Shown: piece after piece, positions 1-10,000 of the stretch
How the letters are laid out: each line of letters begins with the position of its first letter
Numbering within the stretch: position 1 is the stretch's first letter
From: Harmothoe impar
Lineage: Eukaryota; Annelida; Polychaeta; Phyllodocida; Polynoidae
Direction: 5' to 3'
Length of the DNA: 64,000 bases
NCBI GenBank assembly: GCA_947462335.1
Contig: OX381720.1
Location: forward strand, 65,245,946 to 65,309,945
Notes under the pieces: generated by a model
Told to the model about the DNA's origin: nothing
What the model saw: the letters and a program-made list of their open reading frames with translations, nothing else
Databases searched by the model: none
Program-made: the position numbers and the translations under genes

Positions 1-1
1 C

Positions 2-328
2 GCTCCGGGTGACAGAGTGAGGATGTTGAGAACTAAAGGCGCCTTCGACAAAGGGTACGAGGGAAACTGGCGCGAGGAAGTGGTCGACGTTGCTAAGACG
101 TTGGGAAGCAGAGGGTTCGAGCTGAAAGACGACAAGGGCGAGGAGATAAAAGGCGTCTTCTACCCGGAAGAGGTTCAGAAGGTGTACAAGAGTCGTTACG
201 ACAACAACTACCTGATAGACGAGGTGTTGCGCCGCAAGACCGTCGACGGTAAAGAGTTAGCTTTCGTACCTTGGTTAGGTTACGACGACAAGTTCAACGA
301 GTGGATCCCCGTCAAAAAAATAACGTAG
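2..328 (+). CDS. Polinton integrase, C-terminal part with chromodomain (partial)
   Basis: This is the last 108 codons of a retroviral-type integrase; the catalytic core lies before base 1. It corresponds in frame to the end of the integrase in element B. The first part resembles the small barrel that follows the catalytic core in such integrases. The last ~35 residues have the chromodomain pattern, with W-L-G-Y-D-D followed by N-E-W-I-P. Chromodomains at this place are known in Maverick integrases and are thought to guide target choice. Copy A reads GAG where copy B has TAG, so A keeps the tail that B has lost. The stop is 17 bases before the minor capsid start. Confidence 0.88.
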   Translation, partial: APGDRVRMLRTKGAFDKGYEGNWREEVVDVAKTLGSRGFELKDDKGEEIKGVFYPEEVQKVYKSRYDNNYLIDEVLRRKTVDGKELAFVPWLGYDDKFNEWIPVKKIT

Positions 329-345
329 AAAAAAAAAAAAAAAAA

Positions 346-1465
346 ATGAACATCACTCTACCTAGCAACAGCTCTATGGAGTATTATCCTGACAACAGCT
401 TGACGTCTTTCCGAACTCACTTCGACTCGCCGCTCCTTATGCCCGAAGTGTACGAAGCGGCTCTGACTGAGATCATCCTCCCTTCAGAATGGACTAACGT
501 GCACGACGACGACTTGATCATCGTTGTTCCTCTGCGCACCAAGGGTTCGCTAGAGGAGGCGATCAAGGTTTCAAAAGACACTAAATTCGCCGAAAGAAGA
601 AAACCGCAGGTAGACTGGAGGGGAATGAAAAACGCGAACGGTCTGAGCAAGCTAACGTTCAGCTCAAAATACCCGCTGAGCTGGAAGGAAGCGAGCTATG
701 TAACGGTGGAAGATATATCAGACACGTCGGAAGAGCAGCGATTGAAACCGGAAACAAAAAGGTTCAAGAGAGAGGTCGACTTGAGACAGACGAATGCCGT
801 ATACAAGCAGTTCTTGTCCCCGGCGGTGAAGAAGAAGGCGATCAGCGATCAAGCAAGACAGATGATCGAAGAGATGGAGAAAGCCATGGGAGTGCGCAGT
901 TTCATGCCAAACATATTCGAGATACCTCCTATTTTCACCGGAAGCAACCACACCCTAGTCGAGCGCTTGAGTGAGACGTTGCGAGATGACAGACTAGAGG
1001 GCTCCAGCTTCTTGCTCAAACCGATGGGGATCTTATCGTACGACTCAAAGACGAAACGCGTCACCATCAAACCGCCGAGACACTGTGCTGTCCTGCTGAC
1101 TCAGCATCTCGCATGCGTTCTAGGCTTCGGAGAGAAGACGTGTTTCGCATCGCCGACTACTGGCGCCTACTCGATGGATGTTTTCGGGGACGTGCACTCT
1201 GTGTACATATACACCGACATGATCCAGGAGAGACGTGTGGGCGACATGCAAGTGCCGCTGTTACGCTGCGTCGCGGTGGACAGAGGCGGAAAGCGTCGAG
1301 GTGGCGTGCAAGCTATCAGTTTTCCCCATTTGGATTATTTCCCCTTGAAATCCAAGAGGTTTACCGAGGTCGGCATCTATTTAAGAGACCGATCCGGTCA
1401 TTCCATCCGTTTTCGGTAGAGGCGAGGTGACCGTGACACTTCATCTGAGACCTATTGAGCGCTGA
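346..1465 (+). pseudogene. Polinton minor capsid (penton-like) protein, frameshifted near its C-terminus
   Basis: This is the Polinton/adintovirus protein encoded between integrase and pX, taken to be the minor capsid (penton) protein of the icosahedral particle. The start is the ATG at 346, directly after a run of A residues. The open frame stops at 1419. Comparison with the intact copy in element B shows one extra base at about 1408-1414, after which the original frame runs on to 1463-1465. The lesion replaces the last ~16 residues. Until then the two copies differ by scattered substitutions only. It sits between integrase and the pX-like gene, as in B. Confidence 0.85.
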
Positions 1466-1476
1466 AAGAGAAAAAA

Positions 1477-1902
1477 ATGATGCGTCAACGCGTTCCGTAC
1501 TTTCCACCCAGGCGCACCGTCGGCAGAGGGTACAGCGATTACTACAACGCGCAGCTGGGCAACGGCATCAACGTGTACAGCGGGCGCTCTTTCCAGAGCG
1601 GGCACGGTTTGGGCGGCGCTCTGTTAGGTCTGATGCGCTCGGCTACCCAGCTATTGAAGTCGGTGGGAAAAACGCTGCTCCGCGCCGGTGTGGGCGTAGC
1701 TAAAGATGTGCTGGCGGGTCGGACTTTAAAGAGCAGCGTGAAAGACCGAGGCGCAGGCGCTCTGAAGAGACTGGCGAGTACGGCGTTCTCGGGAGGAAAG
1801 ACGACTGTCGCGTCTAAGAAAGGGTCGAAACGTCGCCGGCATTCTCCTCAGACGGGCGGTGGCTCTTGCAAGAGACGTAGAGGGGATGTATTCGACCGGT
1901 AA
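1477..1902 (+). CDS. pX/pVI-like basic virion protein (intact copy)
   Basis: This predicted 141-residue basic protein has the look of adenovirus pX/pVI-type core proteins found in Polintons. It has an N-terminal Arg/Tyr-rich segment, then a glycine-rich hydrophobic amphipathic stretch (GHGLGGALLGLM), then a lysine/arginine-rich tail with KRRRH and KRRRG clusters that could bind DNA or act as a nuclear signal. It starts 12 bases after the minor capsid stop in element B's frame and ends just before the major capsid promoter. Copy A is the full-length version; copy B has an in-frame stop after residue 83. The family assignment is by position and composition, not by a catalytic motif. Confidence 0.75.
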   Translation: MMRQRVPYFPPRRTVGRGYSDYYNAQLGNGINVYSGRSFQSGHGLGGALLGLMRSATQLLKSVGKTLLRAGVGVAKDVLAGRTLKSSVKDRGAGALKRLASTAFSGGKTTVASKKGSKRRRHSPQTGGGSCKRRRGDVFDR

Positions 1903-1919
1903 GCGCCTAGGCTTTCAGG

Positions 1920-1932
1920 TATAAATAAAAAG
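1920..1932 (+). promoter_or_regulatory. TATA-type promoter of the major capsid gene
   Basis: The sequence TATAAATAAAAAG lies about 50 bases before the major capsid ATG at 1982. The same motif at the same distance precedes the capsid gene in element B. It is the strongest TATA box in the copy, as expected for a highly expressed late gene. The function is inferred. Confidence 0.6.
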
Positions 1933-1981
1933 ACTGGAGGCGGCCGGCGTCAGTCTGTCGTCCGCGTGAAGAGAAAACACA

Positions 1982-3288
1982 ATGGCTTACGTACACGAGA
2001 GCAGTAACGAGTGCGCGCTCTCTGAGCTCGACCGGCACACCTTAGCGCCGACTCAGACTACTATCTTAAAGTCGTCTTTCCTGGGGATAGAAACAAAAAA
2101 CTCTTTAGAGGATGGAGGTAACATAAATTTCACCATCAACAAGTCGCAAGAGTACACAGACCTGAACGAGAATTACCTTCATCTGGAATGTCAAGTGCTG
2201 AAAGCAAACGGAGCGGCGCTCGAGGACACCGACGCGGTAGCTCCGGTGAACAACTTGGCTCACTCGCTCTTCAAAGACGTCCAAGTCTCCATCGGCGGTT
2301 TCAAAGTGTCTGGCATAACCGAGACCTACCCTTACCGAGCTTACTTGGAAGGGTTACTCAACTACAACAAAGACGTGAAGGACGGCGTCATGAGCGCCCA
2401 GGGGTGGCATGAAGATACGCCCGGTCAGTTTGACGCGTTGACTGACGCGAATGCGGGGTACAAAGCGCGCAAGAAGCTAATCTCCAACAAGCGCTTTTCG
2501 CTGATGGCGCGACTGCACTTTGACCTGGCTCATCAACCGAAGCTCATCGTTGGAGAGACAGAAATCAATCTCACTCTGAAACAGGCAGCGCCCTCTTTCT
2601 ATCTGATGTGCGCCGCTGACAGAGGCTACAGCTTGAAGATCTACAAAGCAAAGCTCTACGTGCGACGCGTGTTGGTGGCGGACGCTGTAGCGGAAACGCA
2701 CGAGAGAGCGGTGATAGAACACGGGCCCTTCGACTACCCGGTGAACAGAGTGGAGGTGACGAAGTACGCCATCCCTCAAGGTAACAGAGATCACAGCTAC
2801 ACGCACTCCAACACAGGCCAGCTTCCCAAGTCGATGATGATTTGCTTCCTGGACCACGACGCCTTCAACGTTAGCTACACCAAGAACCCGTTCGAGATGA
2901 AGCATTACGACATCAGCTCGCTTCAAGTGATAGTGAACGATCAGAAAGTGCCGAACGACGCCTACGTGCCCGATTTAAGACCAAAGCGGCCGTGAGAGAG
3001 TACTTGGCGCTACACACTGAAACGGGGATGTACGAGGGCGCGCGCTCCTGCGGTATTTCATACGATCAATTCCTGAACGGTTACACGGTGTTCCCCCTCG
3101 ATTTAACCCCAGACAGATCGCACGACGGGTGTCGCGTGAACCTTATAAGAGCGGGTCAGCTGAGGGTGGAAGTCAGTTTCCGCTCGGCGCTACAAGCGAC
3201 AACAACGGTGCTACTCTACTTGGTGTACGACAACGTCGTCGAGCTGACCCGAGATCGACACCCCATCACCGACTACCACATGAACTGA
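1982..3288 (+). pseudogene. Polinton major capsid protein, frameshifted
   Basis: This is the double-jelly-roll-type major capsid protein of the Polinton/adintovirus lineage, nearly identical to the 435-residue intact copy at 45423-46730. The frame is open from 1982 to a premature stop at 2993-2995. Copy A has lost one base at about 2973 (GATTTAAG against GACTTTAAG in B), so about the last 100 residues continue in another frame to 3288. The second jelly roll is therefore incomplete. The gene follows the TATAAATAAAAAG promoter and is followed by the protease 30 bases after the stop. Confidence 0.9.
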
Positions 3289-3317
3289 AGACAAGACAGC
3301 GGTACTTAACGTATCGT

Positions 3318-3751
3318 ATGAACACGCTTGAAATAAGCAGAGTGTTGAAGGAAAACGTTCACACAAAACATCGTTTCCTGGGTGTTTTCTCTTGTGACAC
3401 TATTCCGAAGCACCCTATCAAAGACACTTGTTTCGTGAGCAACACAGATCCCCAACATTTACCAGGTCAGCATTGGGTGGCGTTTTACGTGTCGAGCACG
3501 GGTGAAGTGTACTACCGCCGCTGAGTGCGGAGTTCTTGTCTTTCGTGGAACGCTCTGCTCCGTTCAAGTGGCAAAGAAACCGCGTTCAACTACAAGACAC
3601 TTCTGCTGACACCTGTGGACCTCATTGCGTTCATTTCCTAATTGAAGCATGTCGAACAAGAAACCCCAAGAAGTGCGTCATGCGCATGAGCAAAATCCCA
3701 AAGCTGAGCGACCGGGCAGTGAGTCAGAAGCTATCGATGATACTGTTGTGA
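3318..3751 (+). pseudogene. Adenovirus-type cysteine protease, inactivated by a 19-bp deletion
   Basis: The start ATG at 3318 matches that of the intact copy in element B. The catalytic His region (Q-H-W-V-A-F) is present. A 19-bp deletion at about 3511-3516, between two TAC triplets, then removes the F-D-S-F-G segment that supplies the acidic catalytic residue, and shifts the frame to a stop at 3522-3524. The downstream Gln and Cys motifs (Q-D-T...C-G-P-H-C) are still readable in the other frame to 3751. Family role: maturation cleavage of virion proteins. This copy is dead. Confidence 0.9.
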
Positions 3752-3777
3752 CGGGTTGTCGCGATGGCGGCCGTTTC

Positions 3778-3948
3778 ATGGAGGCAAAGATTCTCTGCCT
3801 TGCCGAAATGGTGTTGGATTTATCCAAAGTCGTGCAATGTCTATCGGAGAGAAGTCGTCCGGGGTGTGGTGGTGCGAGTGACGGCGGCGTGAGACTTTGC
3901 GGCCTGTTGGGTTGTTGCAAATCGAAGAAGCGAGCTAAAAAAGCATAA
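3778..3948 (+). CDS. Small Cys-rich basic ORF downstream of protease (56 aa)
   Basis: A 56-codon ORF follows the protease and ends with a Cys/Lys-rich tail (C-C-K-S-K-K-R-A-K-K). It has a counterpart with two or three substitutions in element B (44744-44914). I do not recognise it. The frame is also open further upstream, where it overlaps the protease in another frame, so the start is uncertain. Because A and B are recent copies, their similarity says little about selection. Confidence 0.3.
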   Translation: MEAKILCLAEMVLDLSKVVQCLSERSRPGCGGASDGGVRLCGLLGCCKSKKRAKKA

Positions 3949-4008
3949 ACTTGTGTGTTTTTTTGATTGAAATGAAAATAAAGAATAAAATGAAAAAAAA
4001 GAAATTAT

Positions 4009-4446
4009 CTTGTTGTGTTTTTATTTCTATATATAAGTTACATAACTTTTTTGTTTGTTTGTTTACAAACAGTCACGTGTCACGTGGTGTTGTTTACAAA
4101 CAAGAGAGCCACGTGGTGTTGTTTACAAACAAACCCTAAGTAGGTCACGTTACCCTAGTTACCAGAATGCCGGCTTCTGATTGGCTGAGCCTAAGTAGGT
4201 CACGTGACGTAAGTAGGTCATGTTACCATGGTTACCAGAATGCCGGCCTCTGATTGGCTGAGAGCTTCTAAGTAGGTCAGTAGGTCACCCAGAATGCTGG
4301 CTTCTTATTGGCTGAGAGCCCTAAGTAGGTCACGTTACCATGGCAACGGGTCACGTGACCAAATGGAGGCCTCTGATTGGCTGCATGTCGATTGAGTAAT
4401 AAACAGTAGTTAACTATAGTCCCGTTCCGATACATACTATACTACT
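4009..4446 (+). repeat. Right terminal inverted repeat of copy A
   Basis: About 438 bp matches the TIRs of element B. The inner part has GTTTACAAACA motifs with CACGTG. The outer part repeats CCAAT boxes, CACGTG and RFX-like palindromes (GTTACCATGG and related). It ends in the sequence shared by all Polinton-like termini in the window. Confidence 0.9.
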
Positions 4447-4596
4447 GTTGAGTGAAGCGGACAGTTTTCTTGAAAACTGCAGTTATGATTAAGGTCAGAA
4501 AGTCTTTTAAAAAAAGAATAATTCTGATCCAGCTACATTCACCAATATTAAGTCATTGGTTTGTAAAAATAAATTGAGGAAATGATATATACTTAC

Positions 4597-4790
4597 CTTG
4601 AAATAACCGAATATACAATTACATTTACTCCACTATTGACTGAACGCACCATTGTCACAAGACCTGTCAGTTTTGCTCTATCGGCTATTCCAACAAATAG
4701 ATTACCATTGAACATTATTAACTTTATTATCACGTTTGGCAGCATCGTTATGATATAGAGTAAAATAAGTATCATCAGCATGTAGACAAC
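4597..4790 (-). CDS. GPCR exon: TM6-TM7
   Basis: This 194-nt exon is bordered by TTTGCAG and GTAAGT. It encodes TM6 with a kinking M-L-P and TM7 ending N-S-G-V-N-V-I-V-Y-S. The usual TM7 Pro is Val and the TM6 C-W-x-P Trp is absent. The intron before it is about 18.9 kb and contains a retroelement and element C. Confidence 0.85.
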
Positions 4791-6963
4791 CTGCAAAGAT
4801 TATATCAACATCGATGAAGAAACGTTTGAATTCAAATCCATAATATATAAAAAAAGGTACATTTGGTTATCAATTCTAAGAACTTTTACTCCTGGTCGGA
4901 TCAATTTGAACTATTTCAAGTATTTTTCTCACAAATTCATGAATAAAGGCTGTTTATCCAATCAGGTATATGGCTCAAACTCCTGACTTATGTTGTTTTA
5001 GGATAGAGGAAGTATAAATCAGAAAGTTCTTAGTATGTTTAAACAAGTTTATATTATTGAAAGGTATATAGCTAGGCTCCTTGGAACACTTAACGATACA
5101 TCTCTAACCCTAGCGGTTGATTTTTTTATTGCCTCACGAACTCGATTATCTGTTTTAGGGTGACTCCGAGTCCAAAATAAGGTGATTATGTACATTATGT
5201 CTTATAGCACATCACAGCTACTAATAATTTCATTTACAAACTGGGACAACATATATCTTAAGACATACCAAGTATGGATAACCTCCTTCAAACAGTTTTT
5301 GGGATGCAGCTCGATGAATTTTGAAGATTTATCAAAATATGAAAATTTCAACCACATTCTCTCAACTTTACCCTAGTTCACTCAAAATGGTTCAATTAAT
5401 TGTCAAAATCAGTGTACAATATCCTGATGGTATATACTTTAGAAAATATGGACTATTAGGATCCCCTGTTGAACCTACTAGGCACAGTATTGTCCTAAAA
5501 ATCTGCTATCTCACCTTATTCCGGTCCCGGAGTCACCAGGGTGACTCCGGGACCGAAATAAAACATTCTATGAATGTAGGTTAAATTAGTGGAATCATCA
5601 GATTTTTGGTTTAGAGCATTGGAGGGATTGGATAGGAAGCAGGGCCAATTAAGATAACTGAAATATATTGGATATTAACAATTCTGTGTGGGTCTTAGTA
5701 TTATCAGCAAGGCGAGTAACTCCGAGACCAAGGTAAGTATCACAACACACATTTGGTCCTGCAGGCTAGAATATTGGATTTTTTTCAAAATTTCTTTTTT
5801 CTGGCAAGAGACTCAATAGTTACCTCACAATTTGGGGTACAAGGGAAACTGTTTGTATCTACTTTATTTACTGTATAGGGGTATCAAAATGAAAGAACAT
5901 TTGAACATTTTGCTGACAATACACACTCAAATGGCTGTGGAGAAAAAAATATGGTACATATCAAGTAAAATCCTCATGAATCAATTGACTAACAGAGGCC
6001 TAACAGAAAATGATATTTGGGATGGGCTCTTGTAGACATAGGAGACATGTAAAACATCTCATTTTTAGCCTTTTTGACGTGTTTAGGGGTTTTAGGGCTT
6101 TGAAGGGCCAGAAAATGAAAAGTTTTAGACTAATACCCCCCAAAAATCACACCATAAAAGTATAGGATTTTTTCTCACATATACCAAATATTTGAAAAAA
6201 TTGATGCAAAGGTTGTTATTCTGTAGGGGTATACGGCTGAAAAGGGCCAGAAATTGCCCAAACTGCATAACTCAGAAGTTTGGGCCTCACATATGCAAAA
6301 ATAATACAAAAATGGCAACCATGTCATGAAAAGGCTGTGTCTCACGACCTTGAGCAAAAGTTTTTGTCTCTGATCGGGTGCCGTCTCTGACCAGGTGTGG
6401 TCTCTGACCAGGTGTCAGAAAACAGGTGTTTTAAAAAGAATTATACTCATATATATAAGGATTTGTAAAAACATTATGGCGGTTGTTATATAATTATAAT
6501 TATAATTACAATTAGCCTCCTGCTGTTGGTATTTTGACCTTATCAAGCCAAGCCACTCAGAGACGGCACCCGGTCAGAGACGGCACCCAGTCAGAGACGG
6601 CACCCAGTCAGAGACAAAAACATTGGCCCAAGGTCGTGAGACATAGCCAAATGGTGAAATGATGTTTGTGTGAGGGTATCACATGTATGTGCATTATGAA
6701 TTATGTGTTTATAGATATATATATTGGAGCCGCGCTGCAGTATCCCTTGTTCTCATCACTGCTACCGACTGGGCTGCTGTTTGATTGCTACCTGGGCACC
6801 CCGGGTCAGGTGCATGGTCCTATACAGCCCCTGACTGCCACAAAATTCAGATCTTTTCATAATAAAGATTAAGGGTTGTCAACACCAAATTATGTGACAA
6901 ACAACAAGTATGTTGTTTATTTGTTATCATTGTATTACTTGATTCTTCACTCGAACAGGGATA

Positions 6964-7015
<52 letters not shown>

Positions 7016-10000
7016 TAGAGTTTGTCTGTTCTAGCCTGTCTGTTCTAGCCGAACTAGCGAACAGATTTACAACCCCTTGGTTGTAACGAACCGCCAGTTC
7101 TCGTTGCGCCTCCTGGAACGTATCAACTTCCCCTTGGATAGTATCATGGATAGATGGTCCGTCGATTAGAAATAGAATTCGACAGGCTTTGGAGTCATTC
7201 GTAAGCGATTGTCCGGAACCTGGGTCATTCTAGGTTCTGGTCGAGTCGACTCCCCTGTCTTTTCTAGTACTGGGTAATCGTCAGAAAATGAATCATGTTG
7301 AGCAGACTCGTCATCCTTCGAACTATGCCATACTTTTGCTGAGGCTCCATCACTCAATTCAGACGCCAATGATGATGGCCTCGAACTTCCACCAGTCCTT
7401 CCGTGCTTTTTCTATGATCGGGCCGTGGCTCTCTCGGGACCAGACTTCTTCTCTTCCCGCCCTGCAGGACTCTTGCTTGCCCTCCTATTTTCTTGGGTGG
7501 ATCACCCCGATATGCACACACCAGGGTGTACATCTCGTCTGATAGCCTAAACTTACGTTTAGCCTTCAAGAGTGCTACCCTCCCACTCAACTTTCCATTT
7601 TGTGCGTCATGCACAAAACAGAAAGCATCAGTCCTGCCGTTGATGTTCTTAAAGTCCTTGATTGTCAACATATTGAATTTAACCAGCACTTTCTCATACA
7701 ACCCAATGATTCTTTCTTTGGCAGCTGCCATGCCGGGACTATGACAGTACTTGTAGTGTCTTATCATAGTCCCTCTTCTTGGGGTAACACTCACAGGTAG
7801 CTCTATCCCTCTGCCCATCAAGATTCGCACACTTGTACACCACTGTGTGATGCATATGGCGTTCACACAAGTGTCTTACGAATCTCTTGTCCGACAAATA
7901 GGTCTTATCCGTTCCATAGTCTTCCAGACATATGGTAAACGGACAGTACCTCTTCTTTTCTTGCCGATACCAGCTCTGCAACGCCCACCACAGTTTCCAT
8001 TTCCCTGTTACAGTAGGTGTCAGGGAACTTCTTTATCTGCGCTAACCATTGCTCATAGTGGGTCGATGGAAGAGGGTCTGCGTCAGTGTCACGCAAGCAG
8101 TCTTCGTCATCACTTTCACCATTCTTATTATAAGGGTTCGGGCAGCCATACCTTTTCTTTTCCTTCTCGCATTCCTCAAAGCTGCCGGGAATAAAAAATT
8201 TAAAGTCCGCGGCACGTTCTTCCATATCTCCTTCTCTCTGCCCCTCTTTTCCACCGTCCTCCTCTACCTCCTTCTCTTCGTCTTCCATATTCGGATCCTC
8301 TTTCTCTTCCATAACAGACTGTTCAGGTTCGTCTTTCCCCTCAGGGTCGGGCTGTTCGGGTTCGTCTTTCTCATGGTCATACTCCTCCATAGCCTCTTCC
8401 CCCTTGGTATCACTCTTCCTTACCAAATCGTGTTTCTTAGATTTGTCAATAACGTTGCCCACCCCAGCGATAGCAGCTGCCTGCACCGCGACCAGATTAC
8501 CCCCATACGAAGGCGTTTCAGAATCTTTGTTTACAATTTCGGTAACCTTCTCAATCACTTTACTTGGGATGATCATTTTTAGCTAGTCTTTCCTTTCACC
8601 TTTGACTTAGGCTTAGTGCTTTTAGTATCACTGTCCCTGTCACTCTCTGTCGGTGCTCCTTTCTTGCCCTTCGGTTTCAGTAGTATATATTGTATCGGAA
8701 CGGGACTATGCTTAAGTACTGTTTATTACTCAATCGAGATGCAGCCAATCAGAGGCCTCCATTTGGTCACGTGACCGGAAGTGACCTACTTAGGGGATTA
8801 GTGGTGACGTCACGTGACCTACTTAGCCAATCAGAGGCCGCCATTTGGTCATGTGACCGGAAGTGATGTCATATGACCTACTTATGGACCGGAAGTGACG
8901 TCATATGACCTACTTAGGGGACCGGAAGTGACGTCATATGACCTAATTTAGGATCACGTGACCGGAAGTGACCTGAAGAGTCACGTGACCGGAAGTGACG
9001 TCACATGACCTAATGGACAACCGGAAGTGACGTCATGTGACCTCATTGAGGATCACGTGACCGGAAGTGACCTGATTGATCACGTGACCGGAAGTGACGT
9101 CACGCGACTTAATGAAGAGATTAGCGTCTTTAAGGGGTCACGCGCTTTAAAATGTTATATTTTTTTTTTTTGGAGGAGGCGAGTCTTATTTTTTATTAGC
9201 GACTGGAAGTGACTTATTTAACTAGGTAGAAGTGTTCTTTAGAGTGTATAAGGGGGGAGGGGGAGGGGAGGGGAGGGGGGGGAGGGGGGCCCTTTAAGAT
9301 GCATTGGGAGGGGGGCACTTTTAGGATGCATGGGGTGGGTGGGGGGGGGAGGGGGCATTCTAGGGGGGGGCACTCTAAGGGGAGTTTGTCTCTTTTAAGA
9401 AAAAAAGAAAGAAAAGATTTTTTTTTATTTTAATCAAGAGACACACTTCTTCCTCTTGAGAGGAAGAAGTGTGTCTCTTAATTTTTTTGTTTAGGAAGTG
9501 ATGGTCTTTAGGATCACGTGACCGGAAGTGACCTGATGAGTCACGTGACTAGAAGTGACATCACATGCCCTAATTAGGAGATCAGCAGCGACCGGAGGGA
9601 GTGACACTTTAACAGGACACGCGACTTAATTGTTATAATTTTTTTTTTTTTACTTACTAATAAAAGAAGACATATGAAAATAAAACACAACAATAATTTT
9701 ATTTTATTTTTTTATTTTATTTTTTTTCAATTCTAATAAACACTCTATTTTTGAAAAGATGCGCTCAATCAATCAATAACACACTTTTTTTTTTTTTTTT
9801 TTTTCATATCTCTAAAGGACTCGTTGTCACACCGTCAGAATGCACGCGATGCTTATAATACAAGTAGCGCACGCCATCTTTCTCTATGGTGTAAGTGACC
9901 ATTTTGTTTCGTACCACTTTGAAATTTCTATTTACCGCAAGGAGAGTTTTTCGTTTGCGAAGAACATCCAAGAAGTCGTTTGGTTCTTTAGGGTTTTGTT

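Larger units (their letters stand above)
1..4446 (+). mobile_element. Polinton/adintovirus-like element, copy A (right part; left end outside window)
   Basis: The order integrase C-terminus, minor capsid, pX-like protein, promoter, major capsid, protease, terminal repeat is identical to element B at 44241-54754, read in the opposite direction. Nucleotide similarity to B is very high, so A and B are recent copies of one family. The right end is fixed by comparison with B: the terminal inverted repeat stops at 4446 with ...ACTACT. The six bases after it, GTTGAG, should be one copy of the target duplication, but the other end is outside the window. Minor capsid, major capsid and protease are each disrupted, so A cannot make virions by itself. 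Confidence 0.93.
8679..9692 (+). repeat. Left terminal inverted repeat of element C
   Basis: The outer end starts AGTAGTATATATTGTATCGG. A tandem-like array follows, of ACCGGAAGTGA, TGACGTCA and TCACGTGACC motifs separated by GACCTACTTA spacers. Then come a G-rich tract, a hairpin and T/A-rich inner DNA. The inner border is set where similarity to the right TIR ends. It is about 240 bp longer than the right copy because the right copy lacks roughly 9030-9300. Confidence 0.9.

Noticed and set aside
2477..2926. 149-codon minus-strand frame inside the major capsid gene (also 45786-46235)
   Set aside because: It is the antisense of a conserved capsid gene; its preservation in both copies follows from the capsid sequence.
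4597..4790. TM6-TM7 frame taken as a single-exon membrane protein
   Set aside because: Splice signals and phase agree with the upstream receptor exons, so it is one exon of the GPCR gene.
7166..8576. Third ORF taken as an envelope gene
   Set aside because: No signal peptide, transmembrane helix or furin-like site is visible; the Cys/His spacing fits zinc binding better.
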